NCBI GenBank assembly: GCA_001829495.1
Contig: MIBJ01000070.1
Location: 12,012-57,217 of the forward strand
DNA: 45,206 bases
Direction of reading: 5' to 3'
From: Spirochaetes bacterium RBG_16_49_21
Lineage (GTDB): Bacteria > Spirochaetota > UBA4802 > UBA5550
In this document: positions 7,781 through 17,913 of the stretch, piece by piece
Layout of the letters: each line of letters begins with the position of its first letter
How positions within the stretch are numbered: position 1 is the first letter of the stretch
Position numbers and translations under genes: made by a program
Notes under the pieces: generated by a model
What the model saw: the letters and a program-made list of their open reading frames with translations, nothing else
Database searches by the model: none
What the model was told of the DNA's origin: nothing

Positions 7781-8605
7781 ATGAAAAAAACAGCCACGGA
7801 GAAAAAGCTGAAGGGCGTTGACGGCGTTGAGCTTTTCATGTCGCAAAGCCTTGTAGATCGGCCCAAAGCGGCGATAGTCATCGTCCACGGGATATGCGAG
7901 CATTCCGGCCGCTATGATTACGTTGTCTCCCGTTTTAACGACCGGGGATATTCGGTCTACCGGTACGACCTCCGCGGCCACGGCCGCTCCGGAGGCGACC
8001 GCGCATTCGCACAGGATTATGAGCTCTTCATTGACGATACCGACAGGGTCGTGAAAACAGCGCAACAGGAAAACCCCGGCACGCCCCTGTTTATGCTCGG
8101 CCACAGCATGGGCGGCTTCCTCACCGCAGCCTACGGCATCAAGCACCCGGACCGGCTCTCCGGCCAGGTGCTCTCGGGCGCCGCGGTCATTCTCCTGCCG
8201 GCGGTCAAGGGCCTTGAGTCCTTCGATTATAACGCCCAGGCCCGGAATCCCATTCCCAACTCACTGAGCAATGTTATCTCCCGCGATCCCAAGGTGGTGC
8301 AGGCCTATGCCGACGATCCGCTCGTGCTTAAAGAGTTCACCACCAAGCTCATGGGCGAGATTTTTATCCGGGGAGGTCAGTGGATCATGCAGAACATGGG
8401 CGATTACCGCTATCCATGCTCGATCCTGCACGGCGGCGCCGACCAGATCGTTCCCCCGGACGCCGCTCAATACTTTCACGACCACATCGCCTCAAAGGAC
8501 AAACAGGTGAAGATATACGAGGGCCTCTTTCACGAGATACTCAATGAGCCGGAGAGGGACACCGTGCTGCAAGATATCTGCAAATGGATCGATGCCCGGG
8601 TCTGA
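7781..8605 (+). CDS. alpha/beta hydrolase, lysophospholipase / monoacylglycerol lipase type
   Basis: The protein (274 aa) is an alpha/beta hydrolase of the Hydrolase_4 (serine aminopeptidase S33) group, related to PldB and monoglyceride lipases. It shows the oxyanion segment VHGICEHSGRY (35-45), DLRGHGRS (63-70), the nucleophile elbow GHSMGG (Ser109), Asp221 in HGGADQIV, and His251 in LFHEILNEPE, a complete catalytic triad. There is no signal peptide, so it is likely cytoplasmic and acts on monoacylglycerols or lysophospholipids. The substrate is an inference from the family. It is a single-gene unit with AAGGAAG before the ATG. Confidence 0.88.
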   Translation: MKKTATEKKLKGVDGVELFMSQSLVDRPKAAIVIVHGICEHSGRYDYVVSRFNDRGYSVYRYDLRGHGRSGGDRAFAQDYELFIDDTDRVVKTAQQENPGTPLFMLGHSMGGFLTAAYGIKHPDRLSGQVLSGAAVILLPAVKGLESFDYNAQARNPIPNSLSNVISRDPKVVQAYADDPLVLKEFTTKLMGEIFIRGGQWIMQNMGDYRYPCSILHGGADQIVPPDAAQYFHDHIASKDKQVKIYEGLFHEILNEPERDTVLQDICKWIDARV

Positions 8606-8616
8606 AAGATTTATCC

Positions 8617-8646
8617 TTGACAGCGATCGAATAGTTACAATAAACT
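8617..8646 (+). promoter_or_regulatory. candidate sigma-70-type promoter for the small lipoprotein gene
   Basis: TTGACA (8617-8622), an 18-bp spacer, then TAAACT (8641-8646). The resulting leader of about 100 nt contains the G/C-tract hairpin at 8691-8720. The position fits the lipoprotein gene starting at 8752. Confidence 0.35.
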
Positions 8647-8690
8647 TGCTGTATAACTACTTATAATTATTCATTTCCCGGGGCTGTCTG

Positions 8691-8720
8691 AAAAGCCCCC
8701 AACCCCCCCGGAGGGGGGCT
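8691..8720. repeat. G/C-tract palindromic repeat, copy 2
   Basis: AGCCCCC and GGGGGCT can pair around a C-rich loop. It belongs to the same family as 4912-4943 and 43058-43216. It lies in the presumed leader of the small lipoprotein gene. Confidence 0.5.
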
Positions 8721-8751
8721 AATATTTGCTGTTTTGAAAAAAGGAGGGCCT

Positions 8752-9033
8752 ATGCGCTATTTCAAAATCTTCATCGTATTATTTTTAGTAACAGCCTGCG
8801 TTGTTTCCTGCAAGAAAAAAGAGATGTCTTTGGAGGATTTTGCGAAGATAGAAAATGACGTGAACGTTCCCAATCCCGAACTTTGCAAACCGAAAGTTGA
8901 GGATGTTGCTGAAAAATACGGGTACACGTACCAGCAATACAAGGATATGTTCGACAAGGTGCAAAAGGATCACAAGCTCAGGGAACAGCTGGGAGAGATC
9001 CGGTTGAAGCCTCAAAAGCCCGGCAATAAATAG
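8752..9033 (+). CDS. small lipoprotein of unknown function
   Basis: This 93-residue protein starts at the ATG with AAGGAGGG 5 nt upstream. It opens with a hydrophobic signal and a VVSC lipobox (Cys20), followed by KKKE. The mature part is about 73 residues, charged and predicted mainly helical (MSLEDFAKIENDV, then YGYTYQQYKDMFDKVQKDHKLREQL). I do not recognise a named family. The Lys-rich +2 to +4 positions do not settle membrane sorting. It is flanked by unrelated genes and probably transcribed alone. Confidence 0.75.
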   Translation: MRYFKIFIVLFLVTACVVSCKKKEMSLEDFAKIENDVNVPNPELCKPKVEDVAEKYGYTYQQYKDMFDKVQKDHKLREQLGEIRLKPQKPGNK

Positions 9034-9057
9034 GCCGGCTCCGATAACTAAAAACAG

Positions 9058-9900
9058 TTATTCTTGGATTTTCAGCAATGCAAGCGCGTTTCCCCCCAGG
9101 ATGTCGGCCTTTGACTCAGGGTCCGCGACGGTTCTCGCTATCGATTCAAGATACCTGCTGAAATGGACGAGGGGATAGTCGCTTCCGAAAAGAATTCTTT
9201 TCGAGGCTGCGATCTTCAGGGCTATATCATATATCGCGTCTGAATACAGAAATATCGAGGCCGCGATATCATAGTAGCATTTTTTCAATGCCGCCGAGAC
9301 CTCGGGCATGAGCTCATAAAAAATAAGGCCGCCGCCCCAATGCGATAAAATAACCGTTGCATCGGGAAAATCGGCAAGAGCGCCGTAGATAAGATGGAGT
9401 GCCGGCGGATATTTGCCGGTATAGTGATGGCCCACCGGCTCATTTAAGTGGAGGCAGAGCGGCATTGAGTGTTTTTGAGCAGCGTCCAGCAATTGTTTCA
9501 AGAATTCGAGATTGCCCGGGGTAATCCCATCCCGGTAAAAGGCAATCTCCCCGATTCCGGCGAAGCCTTGATTCTTGATCTCCTGCACCCGGGATTCAAT
9601 GCCTTTCCCGCAGCTCAGCGGGACTGATCCGAACGGCAGTATCCTTCCTTTGGAAAGCTCATACGCCCGTATCAGGCTTTCATTCTGTTCATCGCAGAAA
9701 TCCTCACGCTCCCAGGGGAAGCCCATCGCTACGGCGAAATCAATCTCCGCATCATTCATCGCAGCCATCGCCTGGTTGCAATCGATGAGTTTCGCTTGGG
9801 GGCTTGCGTAGATGCGGTTAAACTGCTCGTCGGCCAGGTATCCGCTTCTGTCCGCACAGACCGACGGGCTGAATATATGAATATGAGAATCAACGATCAT
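9058..9900 (-). CDS. amidohydrolase-family metal-dependent hydrolase (amidohydrolase 2 type)
   Basis: This 280-aa TIM-barrel protein has the amidohydrolase-2 (COG2159-like) signature. It has VDSHIHIF at the N-terminus (His6, His8), CLHLNEP (His151) in the middle, LSHWGG (His187), and FGSDYPL with Asp241 near the C-terminus, giving a full set of metal and catalytic ligands. Relatives are decarboxylases or hydrolases such as 2-pyrone-4,6-dicarboxylate lactonase and ACMSD. The substrate here cannot be assigned. It is cytoplasmic, with no signal peptide. It is convergent with the small lipoprotein gene and divergent from the barrel-like gene at 9982. Confidence 0.8.
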   Translation of the reverse strand: MIVDSHIHIFSPSVCADRSGYLADEQFNRIYASPQAKLIDCNQAMAAMNDAEIDFAVAMGFPWEREDFCDEQNESLIRAYELSKGRILPFGSVPLSCGKGIESRVQEIKNQGFAGIGEIAFYRDGITPGNLEFLKQLLDAAQKHSMPLCLHLNEPVGHHYTGKYPPALHLIYGALADFPDATVILSHWGGGLIFYELMPEVSAALKKCYYDIAASIFLYSDAIYDIALKIAASKRILFGSDYPLVHFSRYLESIARTVADPESKADILGGNALALLKIQE

Positions 9901-9981
9901 CGTTTTACCTGATATGATCCTCCGGATGGGGTCAATAAATTTTTATTTGACTTTGTGAATTGTTCAATTTAGCCTACCGGA

Positions 9982-10899
9982 ATGAAAATTTTGTCCTTTT
10001 TTTTTCTTACCCTTATGGCCATAACCCTTCTCGATGCAGGGGCGCGGGCAAGCGCTTTTTCCCTGGGCCGTATCCAGACCGTGTCCTCGGACGGCTCGCT
10101 TGATGTTATCAGAAATCCGGCTATCCTTGCATCCCACCGGGAGAATAATGGAGTGGGTTTTATTGTTCTTGCCGCGCCCTTTCATGAACATCGGTACGGC
10201 TATGATGCGTACCGCTCATCATGGCTTACATCATTCAGGGCCCGCGACCGGAGGTATACTGCCGGAGGCATCCGCCTGTCTTACATAAAAAAAATTTCCG
10301 GCGGAGCGATCGGATTCGCGCTCGATACGGATAATGCGCAGGGAGCGGAATATTATCGATACGCGAAAACGTATACAAGCCTTAATGCTGCCGATCAGAA
10401 TATCTTTACGATGAAGGGGAGCAATCTTACGGTATCTCCCCGGCTGGTTATCTCCCTCGGAAAGATGGTTGCCGGGAATCACGCCGTCGGAGCTCAGCTT
10501 TCATTGGGCTATACACAGGCCGGTGACCGTTACCTTTTTTCCAGCCTGCTCAACTCCACCGTTGACCAGAGACATCACGCCGATAAAAAAACCGATGGGA
10601 TGAACGCCGAAGCCTCGCTCGGATATTCGTACCGGGACGCCTTGTCCCAGGCTGGAATCATGGTGCGGTCGGGAAGATTCCTCCTGAAAAGGACGAAAAT
10701 CCATTATACGCATGCGGAATTTACGTCATCCCTGTTTTTCGCCGGTTCGGTATCCGAGCCGCAACACCTGAAGTACGACAGAGGTTTGAGCATCGTTGCC
10801 GGGGGATACCGGAAGCTTACCTCCTTCGTTGCAGTTGCCCTCCGCATACCTGGGGATGTCGTATTATTTTTAATGCTGAAGATAAATCGAAGGAGCTGA
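9982..10899 (+). CDS. exported beta-rich protein, possible outer-membrane barrel
   Basis: A 305-aa protein with a clear signal peptide (MKILSFFFLTLMAITLLDAG, cleavage near ARAS-AF). Next comes a SLDVIRNPAILA segment, typical near the start of PorV/FadL-like or conserved outer-membrane barrels. Alternating hydrophobic and polar strands follow to the end. Aromatic-rich strands and Gly-rich turns suggest a barrel, but there is no typical C-terminal aromatic residue (it ends INRRS), so it may be shortened. The next gene starts 3 nt after its stop, with its ribosome site inside this gene, so the two are coupled. The start lacks a good ribosome site. No specific family is recognised. Confidence 0.6.
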   Translation: MKILSFFFLTLMAITLLDAGARASAFSLGRIQTVSSDGSLDVIRNPAILASHRENNGVGFIVLAAPFHEHRYGYDAYRSSWLTSFRARDRRYTAGGIRLSYIKKISGGAIGFALDTDNAQGAEYYRYAKTYTSLNAADQNIFTMKGSNLTVSPRLVISLGKMVAGNHAVGAQLSLGYTQAGDRYLFSSLLNSTVDQRHHADKKTDGMNAEASLGYSYRDALSQAGIMVRSGRFLLKRTKIHYTHAEFTSSLFFAGSVSEPQHLKYDRGLSIVAGGYRKLTSFVAVALRIPGDVVLFLMLKINRRS

Positions 10900-10902
10900 T
10901 CT

Positions 10903-11922
10903 ATGGAAATTCCAACCGCGTTGGGCATACAATGGAGAATGGCCTCCGCGAGCGATATAATGACCTTGATCGGCATATTGCTTATACCGGTAATGATCCT
11001 GATATTCATCAGACTTTATAATCGATATCGAAGCCTGAAGATACACGATTCCCAGCTCTTTCTCTTCAGGCTAAAGCGGCTCGGGCTCTCGAACTTCCAG
11101 ATCAAGATCGTCAACAATCTGATCGGTATCCTCCGCTTCTCGAATCCGAACATGCTTCTGGCAAAAACGGATTTTTTTGAGTCGGCCGCAGGCAGATTCA
11201 TGAGCCACCTGCAAAGAAGCGGCGAGAGCGATGATTCCCTAACCATGATCTGCAGGGATCTGGCCATCATATATGATAAGCTCTATTATCCAACCCGTCT
11301 GAGAATGCCGTTGAGAAGCGTGCAGGATGTTGATGAGAACCAGCTTGTATGTTTCACCATAAGCAGCGACAAGGTATTCCTGGGAAAAATTACGTCCTTC
11401 GACAGCACAAGCCTCTATCTGAAAGCCTTTGGGAACATCGCCGGATTGGGGGCTTCCCCGGACGCCGCTCCGGTCACATTCCACCTGTTCCGGCCGGGTG
11501 ATGCCGAGTACACCTTTTCCGCTCCGGTGCCGACACGGGCAGGGAACCAGTTTATCGTTGACATGCCCCAGGAGATACTCAGGGGCGATGAATCCCGCCA
11601 TCCGTACATCGATGTCATAATCCCGGCCGAAATAGCCAGAATCGGATTCGCCGGGGCCGCGGAAGACGAGGTAAAGATAAACTGCACCATATATAAGATC
11701 AATGAATATGAGGCTGTTTTACGCATCACGGCGCAGCTTGATTATAATTATAAATACGCCCTTGAATTCAACCAGCTGGACTTCAATTTTAAAATCGTGT
11801 CAAAAATAATATCGCAGAAGACCGTGGAAGAGGGCGGCATATTCTATTACACCCTCAAGTTTGAAGAGATTTCCGAGGGAGCGGGCCGCGTGTTGAAGAA
11901 GTACGTGTACGAGCACCTGTAG
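10903..11922 (+). CDS. membrane-anchored PilZ-like protein
   Basis: 339 aa. Residues about 20-42 form one transmembrane helix, followed by a helical region to about 125. A beta-rich C-terminal half begins PLRSVQDVDENQLVCF and ends FEEISEGAGRVLKKYVYEHL. The last segment is typical of the final strand and helix of PilZ and YcgR-like domains (strand, F-x-x-I, Arg, then a helix with YVYE). The c-di-GMP-binding RxxxR and D/NxSxxG motifs are not visible in canonical form, so this may be a degenerate, non-binding PilZ domain. It shares a transcript with the exported protein upstream (AAGGAG 8 nt before the ATG). Medium confidence. Confidence 0.5.
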   Translation: MEIPTALGIQWRMASASDIMTLIGILLIPVMILIFIRLYNRYRSLKIHDSQLFLFRLKRLGLSNFQIKIVNNLIGILRFSNPNMLLAKTDFFESAAGRFMSHLQRSGESDDSLTMICRDLAIIYDKLYYPTRLRMPLRSVQDVDENQLVCFTISSDKVFLGKITSFDSTSLYLKAFGNIAGLGASPDAAPVTFHLFRPGDAEYTFSAPVPTRAGNQFIVDMPQEILRGDESRHPYIDVIIPAEIARIGFAGAAEDEVKINCTIYKINEYEAVLRITAQLDYNYKYALEFNQLDFNFKIVSKIISQKTVEEGGIFYYTLKFEEISEGAGRVLKKYVYEHL

Positions 11923-11926
11923 CCGC

Positions 11927-12790
11927 TCACGAGAAATATTTCGGCAGGATACTCTTCAGCTTCTTCATCTGCTTTTTGTTCCGCTTCTGCTCGGCAGTGA
12001 TGACGGCATAGCGTGACGCCTCCCCGCATTCGCATTCCCGCTCCCTGCCCAGCCGATCGAGGATGAGCTTCAGCAGCCTTTTGGCGTTGTCCGAGTTGAC
12101 CGCCAGATTCTTGATCACCATGTCAATGGTCACGTGCTCTACCTCGTCATGCCAGCAGTCATAATCGGTGCTCATGCACACGACCGCGTAGCAGAGCTCC
12201 GCCTCCCGCGCGAGCTTCGCCTCGGGCACGGTGCTCATATTGATGGCCCCCGCGCCCCACGACCGGTACAGGTTGCTCTCCGCCCTGGTGGAAAAAGCGG
12301 GGCCTTCCATGCAGATGAGCGTTTCTCCGGTGTGCATGGTCAGGCCCATCTCGTCGGCGGCGGACTTTATGACGCCCTGAACCCGCAGGCAGAACGGATC
12401 GCCGTAGGTGATATGGGCGGCGACCCCGCCGCCGAAGAAGGTGCTCTCGCGGGCTTTGGTCCGGTCGATGACCTGATCGGGCAGGACAAAATCGAGCGGC
12501 CTGATCTTCTCCTTGAGGCTTCCGACGGCGGAGAAGGCGACGACCTGCTCGACGCCGATCATCTTGAGCGCTGCGATGTTCGCCCGGTAGTTCACCTCAT
12601 GGGGGAGAAAAACGTGGCCTCTGCCGTGGCGCGGCAAAAATGCCGCCCGGTGTCCTTCTATATCGGCAATGACGATTGCATCCGACGGTCTGCCCCACGG
12701 TGTTGTTACCTTTATCTCTTCGATCGTTTTCGCGCCTTCGATTTCATATAGCCCGGAGCCCCCGATAACGCCAATGGTCGCCTTGTGCAT
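11927..12790 (-). CDS. mtnP: S-methyl-5'-thioadenosine phosphorylase
   Basis: This purine-nucleoside phosphorylase of methionine and polyamine salvage splits methylthioadenosine with phosphate. Visible sites are GVIGGSGLY near the N-terminus, FLPRHGRGH (phosphate binding), NYRANI, AVGSL, EGPAFSTRAES, INMSTVPEAKLAREAELCYA, and TDYDCWHDE, where the MTAP-type Asp replaces the PNP Asn. I chose ATG 12790 because CAGGAG precedes it and the family begins here; a 31-residue extension to 12883 is unlike the family. The C-terminus carries a Lys/Arg-rich tail (KRNKKQMKKLKS). Inosine-specific relatives exist, so adenine specificity is probable, not proven. Confidence 0.93.
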   Translation of the reverse strand: MHKATIGVIGGSGLYEIEGAKTIEEIKVTTPWGRPSDAIVIADIEGHRAAFLPRHGRGHVFLPHEVNYRANIAALKMIGVEQVVAFSAVGSLKEKIRPLDFVLPDQVIDRTKARESTFFGGGVAAHITYGDPFCLRVQGVIKSAADEMGLTMHTGETLICMEGPAFSTRAESNLYRSWGAGAINMSTVPEAKLAREAELCYAVVCMSTDYDCWHDEVEHVTIDMVIKNLAVNSDNAKRLLKLILDRLGRERECECGEASRYAVITAEQKRNKKQMKKLKSILPKYFS

Positions 12791-12899
12791 ATTCCCACTC
12801 CTGTATCTGAAATTATTAAAGCAGATTTCTTCAATCGTGAATTTATTGCAAGAAAAATATTGATCATGAAAAACTCTTGACATTATTCAAAATGCTTAT

Positions 12900-12912
12900 G
12901 TCACATAGTGAC
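12900..12912. promoter_or_regulatory. small palindrome in a divergent promoter region
   Basis: GTCAC-ATA-GTGAC lies between the divergent mtnP and acuI-like genes, 19 bp after a TTGACA hexamer (12878-12883). It could be an operator, but it is short and occurs once. I see no matching regulator gene. Confidence 0.25.
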
Positions 12913-12981
12913 TGGTCTTTCCTGAAACTGCCGGAGATTGCCCTCGTCCTTTTAAAAACCGTATTCGTTGAGGAGGATTCA

Positions 12982-13965
<984 letters not shown>

Positions 13966-13969
13966 TGCC

Positions 13970-15358
13970 TCATTCAAAGATTTTTCCCGGATTGAGCAAC
14001 CCTTTCGGATCAAAGGCCTTTTTTATCCGCTTCAAAAGCTCTATCTCCTCCCGCGAGAGCGCCATGGGCAGATACTCCTTGCGGATAAAGCCGATGCCGT
14101 GCTCGCCCGTGATCGTCCCGCCGAGGGCTATGGCGCGCTGGTATATCTGACGCTTCAGCTCCGGCAGGCCGCCCTTCCAGAGATCGTAATCCATGTCCCC
14201 TTTCAGAACGTCGATGTGCACATTGCCGTCGCCGGCATGGCCGAACATGACCGACCTGAGGCTTTTTGATTCAAAGTATTTTTTAAGCTCCACCAGAAAT
14301 TCCGGGATCTTCGACCGGGGAACCACGCAGTCTTCAGCCAGAAATACCGGACTTACCGCCTGTATGGCTTCCCGGATGCAGCGCCGCGCCTTCCAGAGCC
14401 GCTCCTGCTGCACCGGAGACTGCGCTATAATGATTTTATCCGCATCGACATCCGGCAGCGCGCCGATTTTCTCAATGTCGGCATAGATATCCCCTTCCGA
14501 ACCGCCGTGTATCCGGACAAGCAGATGGGCCCCGGCTTCAGGATACGGAATCTCCTTGTTTAAAAATTGCGCTGCCAGGTCAATGGCTCCCTGCTCCATG
14601 AATTCAATGGTTGCCGGTACGATCCGGTGGCTTAGGATCGAATACACTGCGTTAATGGCTTCCGTAATCGAAGGAAAGGGTATCAGCATGTCGCAGGTCA
14701 AAAGGGGCGCGGGAATGAGGCGCAGGTATATCTTGGTTATGACCGCCAGGGTCCCCTCCGAGCCGATGAGTATGCCGGCGAGGTTGTAGCCGGTCGCGTT
14801 TTTGACGATCTTGCCGCCGGTCGCGATGATGCTCCCGTCGGGAAGAACGAATTCGAGCCCGAGGACGTAATCCTTGGTCGTGCCGTACTTGACCGCGCTC
14901 GGCCCGCCCGCGTTTTCAGCCACGTTCCCGCCGATGGAGCAGGACTCAAGGCTTGCCGGATCGGGCGGATACATGAGCCCCTCCGCTTTGGCCGCGTCCT
15001 GGATGTGACGGGTTACGGCCCCGGGCTCTACCACAGCCACCATGTTTTCCTTGTCTATCTCGATGATCCTGTTCATCTTTTCCAGAGAGAGCACCACCCC
15101 GCCGGCCACCGGAACCGCGCCGCCCGTAACTCCCGTACCGGCACCACGCGGAAGTACGGGGATGGAATGCTCATAACAGAAGCGGAGGGTCCGGCTCACG
15201 TCATCCGCGGACCCGGCCCGCACCAGGATATCCGGCATGGCAGAGAGGTCGGATGTTTCGTCTCTTGAATAGGCACCCAGGATCTCTTTGTCGGTCACGA
15301 CCTTGCTGGCGCCCAGAAGCAGGGTTAATTCTTTTGATAAGCTTTTATATGATTTCAT
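13970..15358 (-). CDS. FAD-linked oxidase, GlcD / D-lactate dehydrogenase type
   Basis: The 462-aa flavoprotein has the FAD_binding_4 domain (PRGAGTGVTGGAVPV for the pyrophosphate loop, then the SIGGNVAENAGGPSAVKYG segment) and the C-terminal FAD-oxidase domain with GHAGDGNVH and GEHGIG. This matches glycolate oxidase subunit GlcD and bacterial D-lactate or D-2-hydroxyacid dehydrogenases. The exact acid cannot be read from the sequence. Subunits GlcE and GlcF are not adjacent, suggesting a stand-alone dehydrogenase that passes electrons to a quinone or ETF. It ends 4 bp from the convergent acuI-like gene. Sure of the family, less of the substrate. Confidence 0.88.
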   Translation of the reverse strand: MKSYKSLSKELTLLLGASKVVTDKEILGAYSRDETSDLSAMPDILVRAGSADDVSRTLRFCYEHSIPVLPRGAGTGVTGGAVPVAGGVVLSLEKMNRIIEIDKENMVAVVEPGAVTRHIQDAAKAEGLMYPPDPASLESCSIGGNVAENAGGPSAVKYGTTKDYVLGLEFVLPDGSIIATGGKIVKNATGYNLAGILIGSEGTLAVITKIYLRLIPAPLLTCDMLIPFPSITEAINAVYSILSHRIVPATIEFMEQGAIDLAAQFLNKEIPYPEAGAHLLVRIHGGSEGDIYADIEKIGALPDVDADKIIIAQSPVQQERLWKARRCIREAIQAVSPVFLAEDCVVPRSKIPEFLVELKKYFESKSLRSVMFGHAGDGNVHIDVLKGDMDYDLWKGGLPELKRQIYQRAIALGGTITGEHGIGFIRKEYLPMALSREEIELLKRIKKAFDPKGLLNPGKIFE

Positions 15359-15366
15359 ATGAAATT

Positions 15367-15987
15367 TTAAAATTTAGAATTCAAATAAACCAGATCTTTC
15401 TGAAAAAATTCATCAACTATATTGTGTGCTTCCTTCAGCCATGTATCTCTCTCTTCTCTCGTGCTGGTAACAATTACATTAAATGTCCTTCTTTTATATT
15501 CTGTTATCCCGCATAATTCAAATATACATTTCTTCCACATATTTTCCAATGGATCGCCGAAAACCTTTTTCTCCCTTTCATCCGGAGTATTGGAGGTGTT
15601 GAATACCAGCGCTCTCTTCCCCTCTAATAGTCCCTGCGGTATTCCCTCACCGCTGTCGCCCTCTTCAAACAGATAGGCTACGCCGGGACGGATAACCCTG
15701 TCAATCCATCCCTTGAGGATCGCCGGCGGCTGCCCCCACCAGTTGGGATGGACAAAAATAATGCCGCCGGCTTCCGTCAGTTCATTACAGTATTTTGTGA
15801 TAATCGGATCAACAATGCCTGCCCGCGGAATTTCTTCATAGGGGAGCACGGGATCGAATTTTTCTTCGTATAGATCATGAAATACCGCCCGGTGCCCTTT
15901 TGCCTTTAAAGCATCGACGGCGGAACAGGCGATGGCATGATTAAAGCTTTCTTTATGAGGATGGGCTAAGATGACGAGAACTTTCAT
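15367..15987 (-). CDS. NAD(P)H dehydrogenase (quinone) family flavodoxin-fold oxidoreductase
   Basis: A 206-aa flavodoxin-like protein of the NQO1/KefF/MdaB group. It has MKVLVILAHPHKESFN at the FMN/FAD phosphate site, then FVHPNWWGQPPAILKGWIDRV, the diagnostic central motif for flavin and hydride-donor binding. Typical role: two-electron reduction of quinones, avoiding semiquinone radicals. I took the ATG at 15987; a TTG-started extension to 16005 is possible and neither has a strong ribosome site. It ends just ahead of the glcD-like gene on the same strand and may share its transcript. Confidence 0.85.
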   Translation of the reverse strand: MKVLVILAHPHKESFNHAIACSAVDALKAKGHRAVFHDLYEEKFDPVLPYEEIPRAGIVDPIITKYCNELTEAGGIIFVHPNWWGQPPAILKGWIDRVIRPGVAYLFEEGDSGEGIPQGLLEGKRALVFNTSNTPDEREKKVFGDPLENMWKKCIFELCGITEYKRRTFNVIVTSTREERDTWLKEAHNIVDEFFQKDLVYLNSKF

Positions 15988-16039
15988 TCTATCACTGCTG
16001 TACAAATGAAATTGCTAAATATTATTTGCTTAAATCATA

Positions 16040-16741
16040 TCACATCAAAGAGTTCAAATAACTTTTCAGCTCGTCCGGCTTTTTCTGCCTCTTCACCGCC
16101 TCGGTTCCCACGACAAAACCGTCGCCGATCCGGAGCGCCCTTACCGCATCATCGCGGGTCTTTATGCCGAAGCCGATGATGACCTTTTTGTCCGTGTTAT
16201 CCTTCAGCATGCGGATTTTTTCCAGCAGCTCGGATGACTCAAGATTGCCGCTCGCGCCCGTGATACCCCGCACTCCCACGAAATAGATTATCTCGCTTTT
16301 GGATCTATTTATCATATCGATGTCGGACAGCCGGGTTTCCAGCGTGGCGAACGGGACAACGGGGATGTCAAACCCGTTGTCGTAAAACAGGCGGGACATC
16401 CTGTTCGGAAGATCGGGGATGATAACGCCGTCGAGATAATCAGCCATCTTGCCGGAAAATTTTTTTATGCCATAAGAATAGACGACGTTGGCATACGTCA
16501 TGACGTATTTTTTTATTTCCGTGTTCTTTAAAAGCAGTATATCGTCCATCACCTGGTCCGGCGCCGCGCCGTTTTCAAGAGCCTCATGGATGGCCCGTGC
16601 TATGACCGGCCCGTCCGCTATAGGATCGTTGAAGGGTATCCCGATTTCAAGAAAATCAAAACCGCTCTCAATCACTGAATGAACGCATTCATTAAACGTT
16701 TCTCGGTCAGGATATCCTCCCACCAGGTATATTCCCCTCAT
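16040..16741 (-). CDS. trpA: tryptophan synthase alpha subunit
   Basis: TrpA cleaves indole-3-glycerol phosphate and passes indole to TrpB. The protein is 233 aa, shorter than the usual 255-270, mainly at the N-terminus (it begins [12 protein letters not shown]). Catalytic residues survive: Glu in [16 protein letters not shown] (the Glu49 equivalent) and Asp in the same motif (the Asp60 equivalent). The phosphate-binding end [13 protein letters not shown] is intact. The 180s loop reads [11 protein letters not shown], unlike the common SRAGVTGA. It overlaps trpB by 4 bp (ATGA). It is the last gene of the trp operon. Confidence 0.93.
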   Translation of the reverse strand: MRGIYLVGGYPDRETFNECVHSVIESGFDFLEIGIPFNDPIADGPVIARAIHEALENGAAPDQVMDDILLLKNTEIKKYVMTYANVVYSYGIKKFSGKMADYLDGVIIPDLPNRMSRLFYDNGFDIPVVPFATLETRLSDIDMINRSKSEIIYFVGVRGITGASGNLESSELLEKIRMLKDNTDKKVIIGFGIKTRDDAVRALRIGDGFVVGTEAVKRQKKPDELKSYLNSLM

Positions 16742-17913
16742 GCTTCCTTCCCCATATATTTTTCTATTATTCCCAGATCCTTGTCGCCGCGGCCGGAAAG
16801 GTTCACCAGCACCCGCTTCCCCCGCAGATCCTGCGCGTGTTCGAGTGCGTAAGCGACCGCGTGCGCCGACTCCAGTGCCGGGAGTATCCCCTCAAGCCTG
16901 GTGAGCTCGTGAAAGGCATTGAGCGCCTGGCCGTCGAACACGCAGGTGTAGGTGACCCTGCCCGAATCTTTAAGAAACGAGTGCTGGGGACCGACCCCTG
17001 CGTAATCGAGCCCGGCCGATACCGAGTGCACGTCCCGCACCTGGCAAAATCCATCCTGAAGGAGATATGACAGCGCTCCCTGAAATATCCCCCGTGATCC
17101 GAGCGTAAGCGTCGCTGCGTTCTGGCCGGGATCAAGCGACCTGCCGCCCGCCTCCACGCCGATGAGCTCCACGGCTGAAAGCTCCAGAAATCCCTGGAAG
17201 ATGCCCAGGGCATTGCTTCCCCCGCCCACGCACGCGATCACGCAGTCGGGCAGAAATCCCTGTAAGCGGAAATAATCAAGAGCCTCCCGGCCGATCACCG
17301 ACTGAAAATAGGCGACTATCTCCGGAAAGGGGTGCGGGCCGGCCACGCTTCCGAGCAGGTAATGGGTGCCGGTGACGTTCGTCACCCAGTCCTTGAGCGA
17401 AGCGCTGATCGCGTCCTTGAGCGTGCGAAGCCCCTCGTCCACCGGCACCACCTCAGCTCCCAGAAGCCTCATCTTTTTCACGTTCGGCATCTGGCGCTCC
17501 ACATCCAGGCTCCCCATGTAGATGCGACAGGTAAGGCCGAAAAGCGCGGCTGCTGTGGCGGTTGCCACGCCGTGCTGGCCCGCGCCGGTTTCTGCAATGA
17601 CCCTTTTCTTTTTCATGGACACGGCCAGGAGCACCTGGCCGATGGTGTTGTTGATTTTGTGCGCGCCGGTATGAAGCAGGTCCTCCCTCTTGAGATAGAG
17701 GCCGAACCCGTATTTCTCGGATATGTTCTTTGCGTAATACACGGGCGTCGGCCTGCCCGCGTACTCGTTCAGATACCGCTGCAAAAGCTTTATCGATCCA
17801 TCATTATTCTTAAAATCCTGATACGCCCGCTCAAGCTCGTCCAGAGCCGGGATCAGAATCTCAGGCACGAACTGCCCGCCGTATTGGCCGTAAAAACCGT
17901 CAGTCGCCCGCAT
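16738..17913 (-). CDS. trpB: tryptophan synthase beta subunit
   Basis: This PLP enzyme condenses indole with serine to tryptophan. It has [13 protein letters not shown] with the Schiff-base lysine at Lys86, [14 protein letters not shown], the phosphate-cradle [10 protein letters not shown], and NLSGRGDKD at the C-terminus. At 391 aa it is a standard TrpB1, expected to pair with the adjacent TrpA. The start overlaps the trpF end by 14 bp and its stop overlaps trpA, so translation is coupled. Confidence 0.97.
   Translation of the reverse strand: MRATDGFYGQYGGQFVPEILIPALDELERAYQDFKNNDGSIKLLQRYLNEYAGRPTPVYYAKNISEKYGFGLYLKREDLLHTGAHKINNTIGQVLLAVSMKKKRVIAETGAGQHGVATATAAALFGLTCRIYMGSLDVERQMPNVKKMRLLGAEVVPVDEGLRTLKDAISASLKDWVTNVTGTHYLLGSVAGPHPFPEIVAYFQSVIGREALDYFRLQGFLPDCVIACVGGGSNALGIFQGFLELSAVELIGVEAGGRSLDPGQNAATLTLGSRGIFQGALSYLLQDGFCQVRDVHSVSAGLDYAGVGPQHSFLKDSGRVTYTCVFDGQALNAFHELTRLEGILPALESAHAVAYALEHAQDLRGKRVLVNLSGRGDKDLGIIEKYMGKEA

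Noticed and set aside
12134..12751. 205-codon plus-strand ORF opposite mtnP
   Set aside because: mtnP has all family motifs in the other strand; this frame has none.
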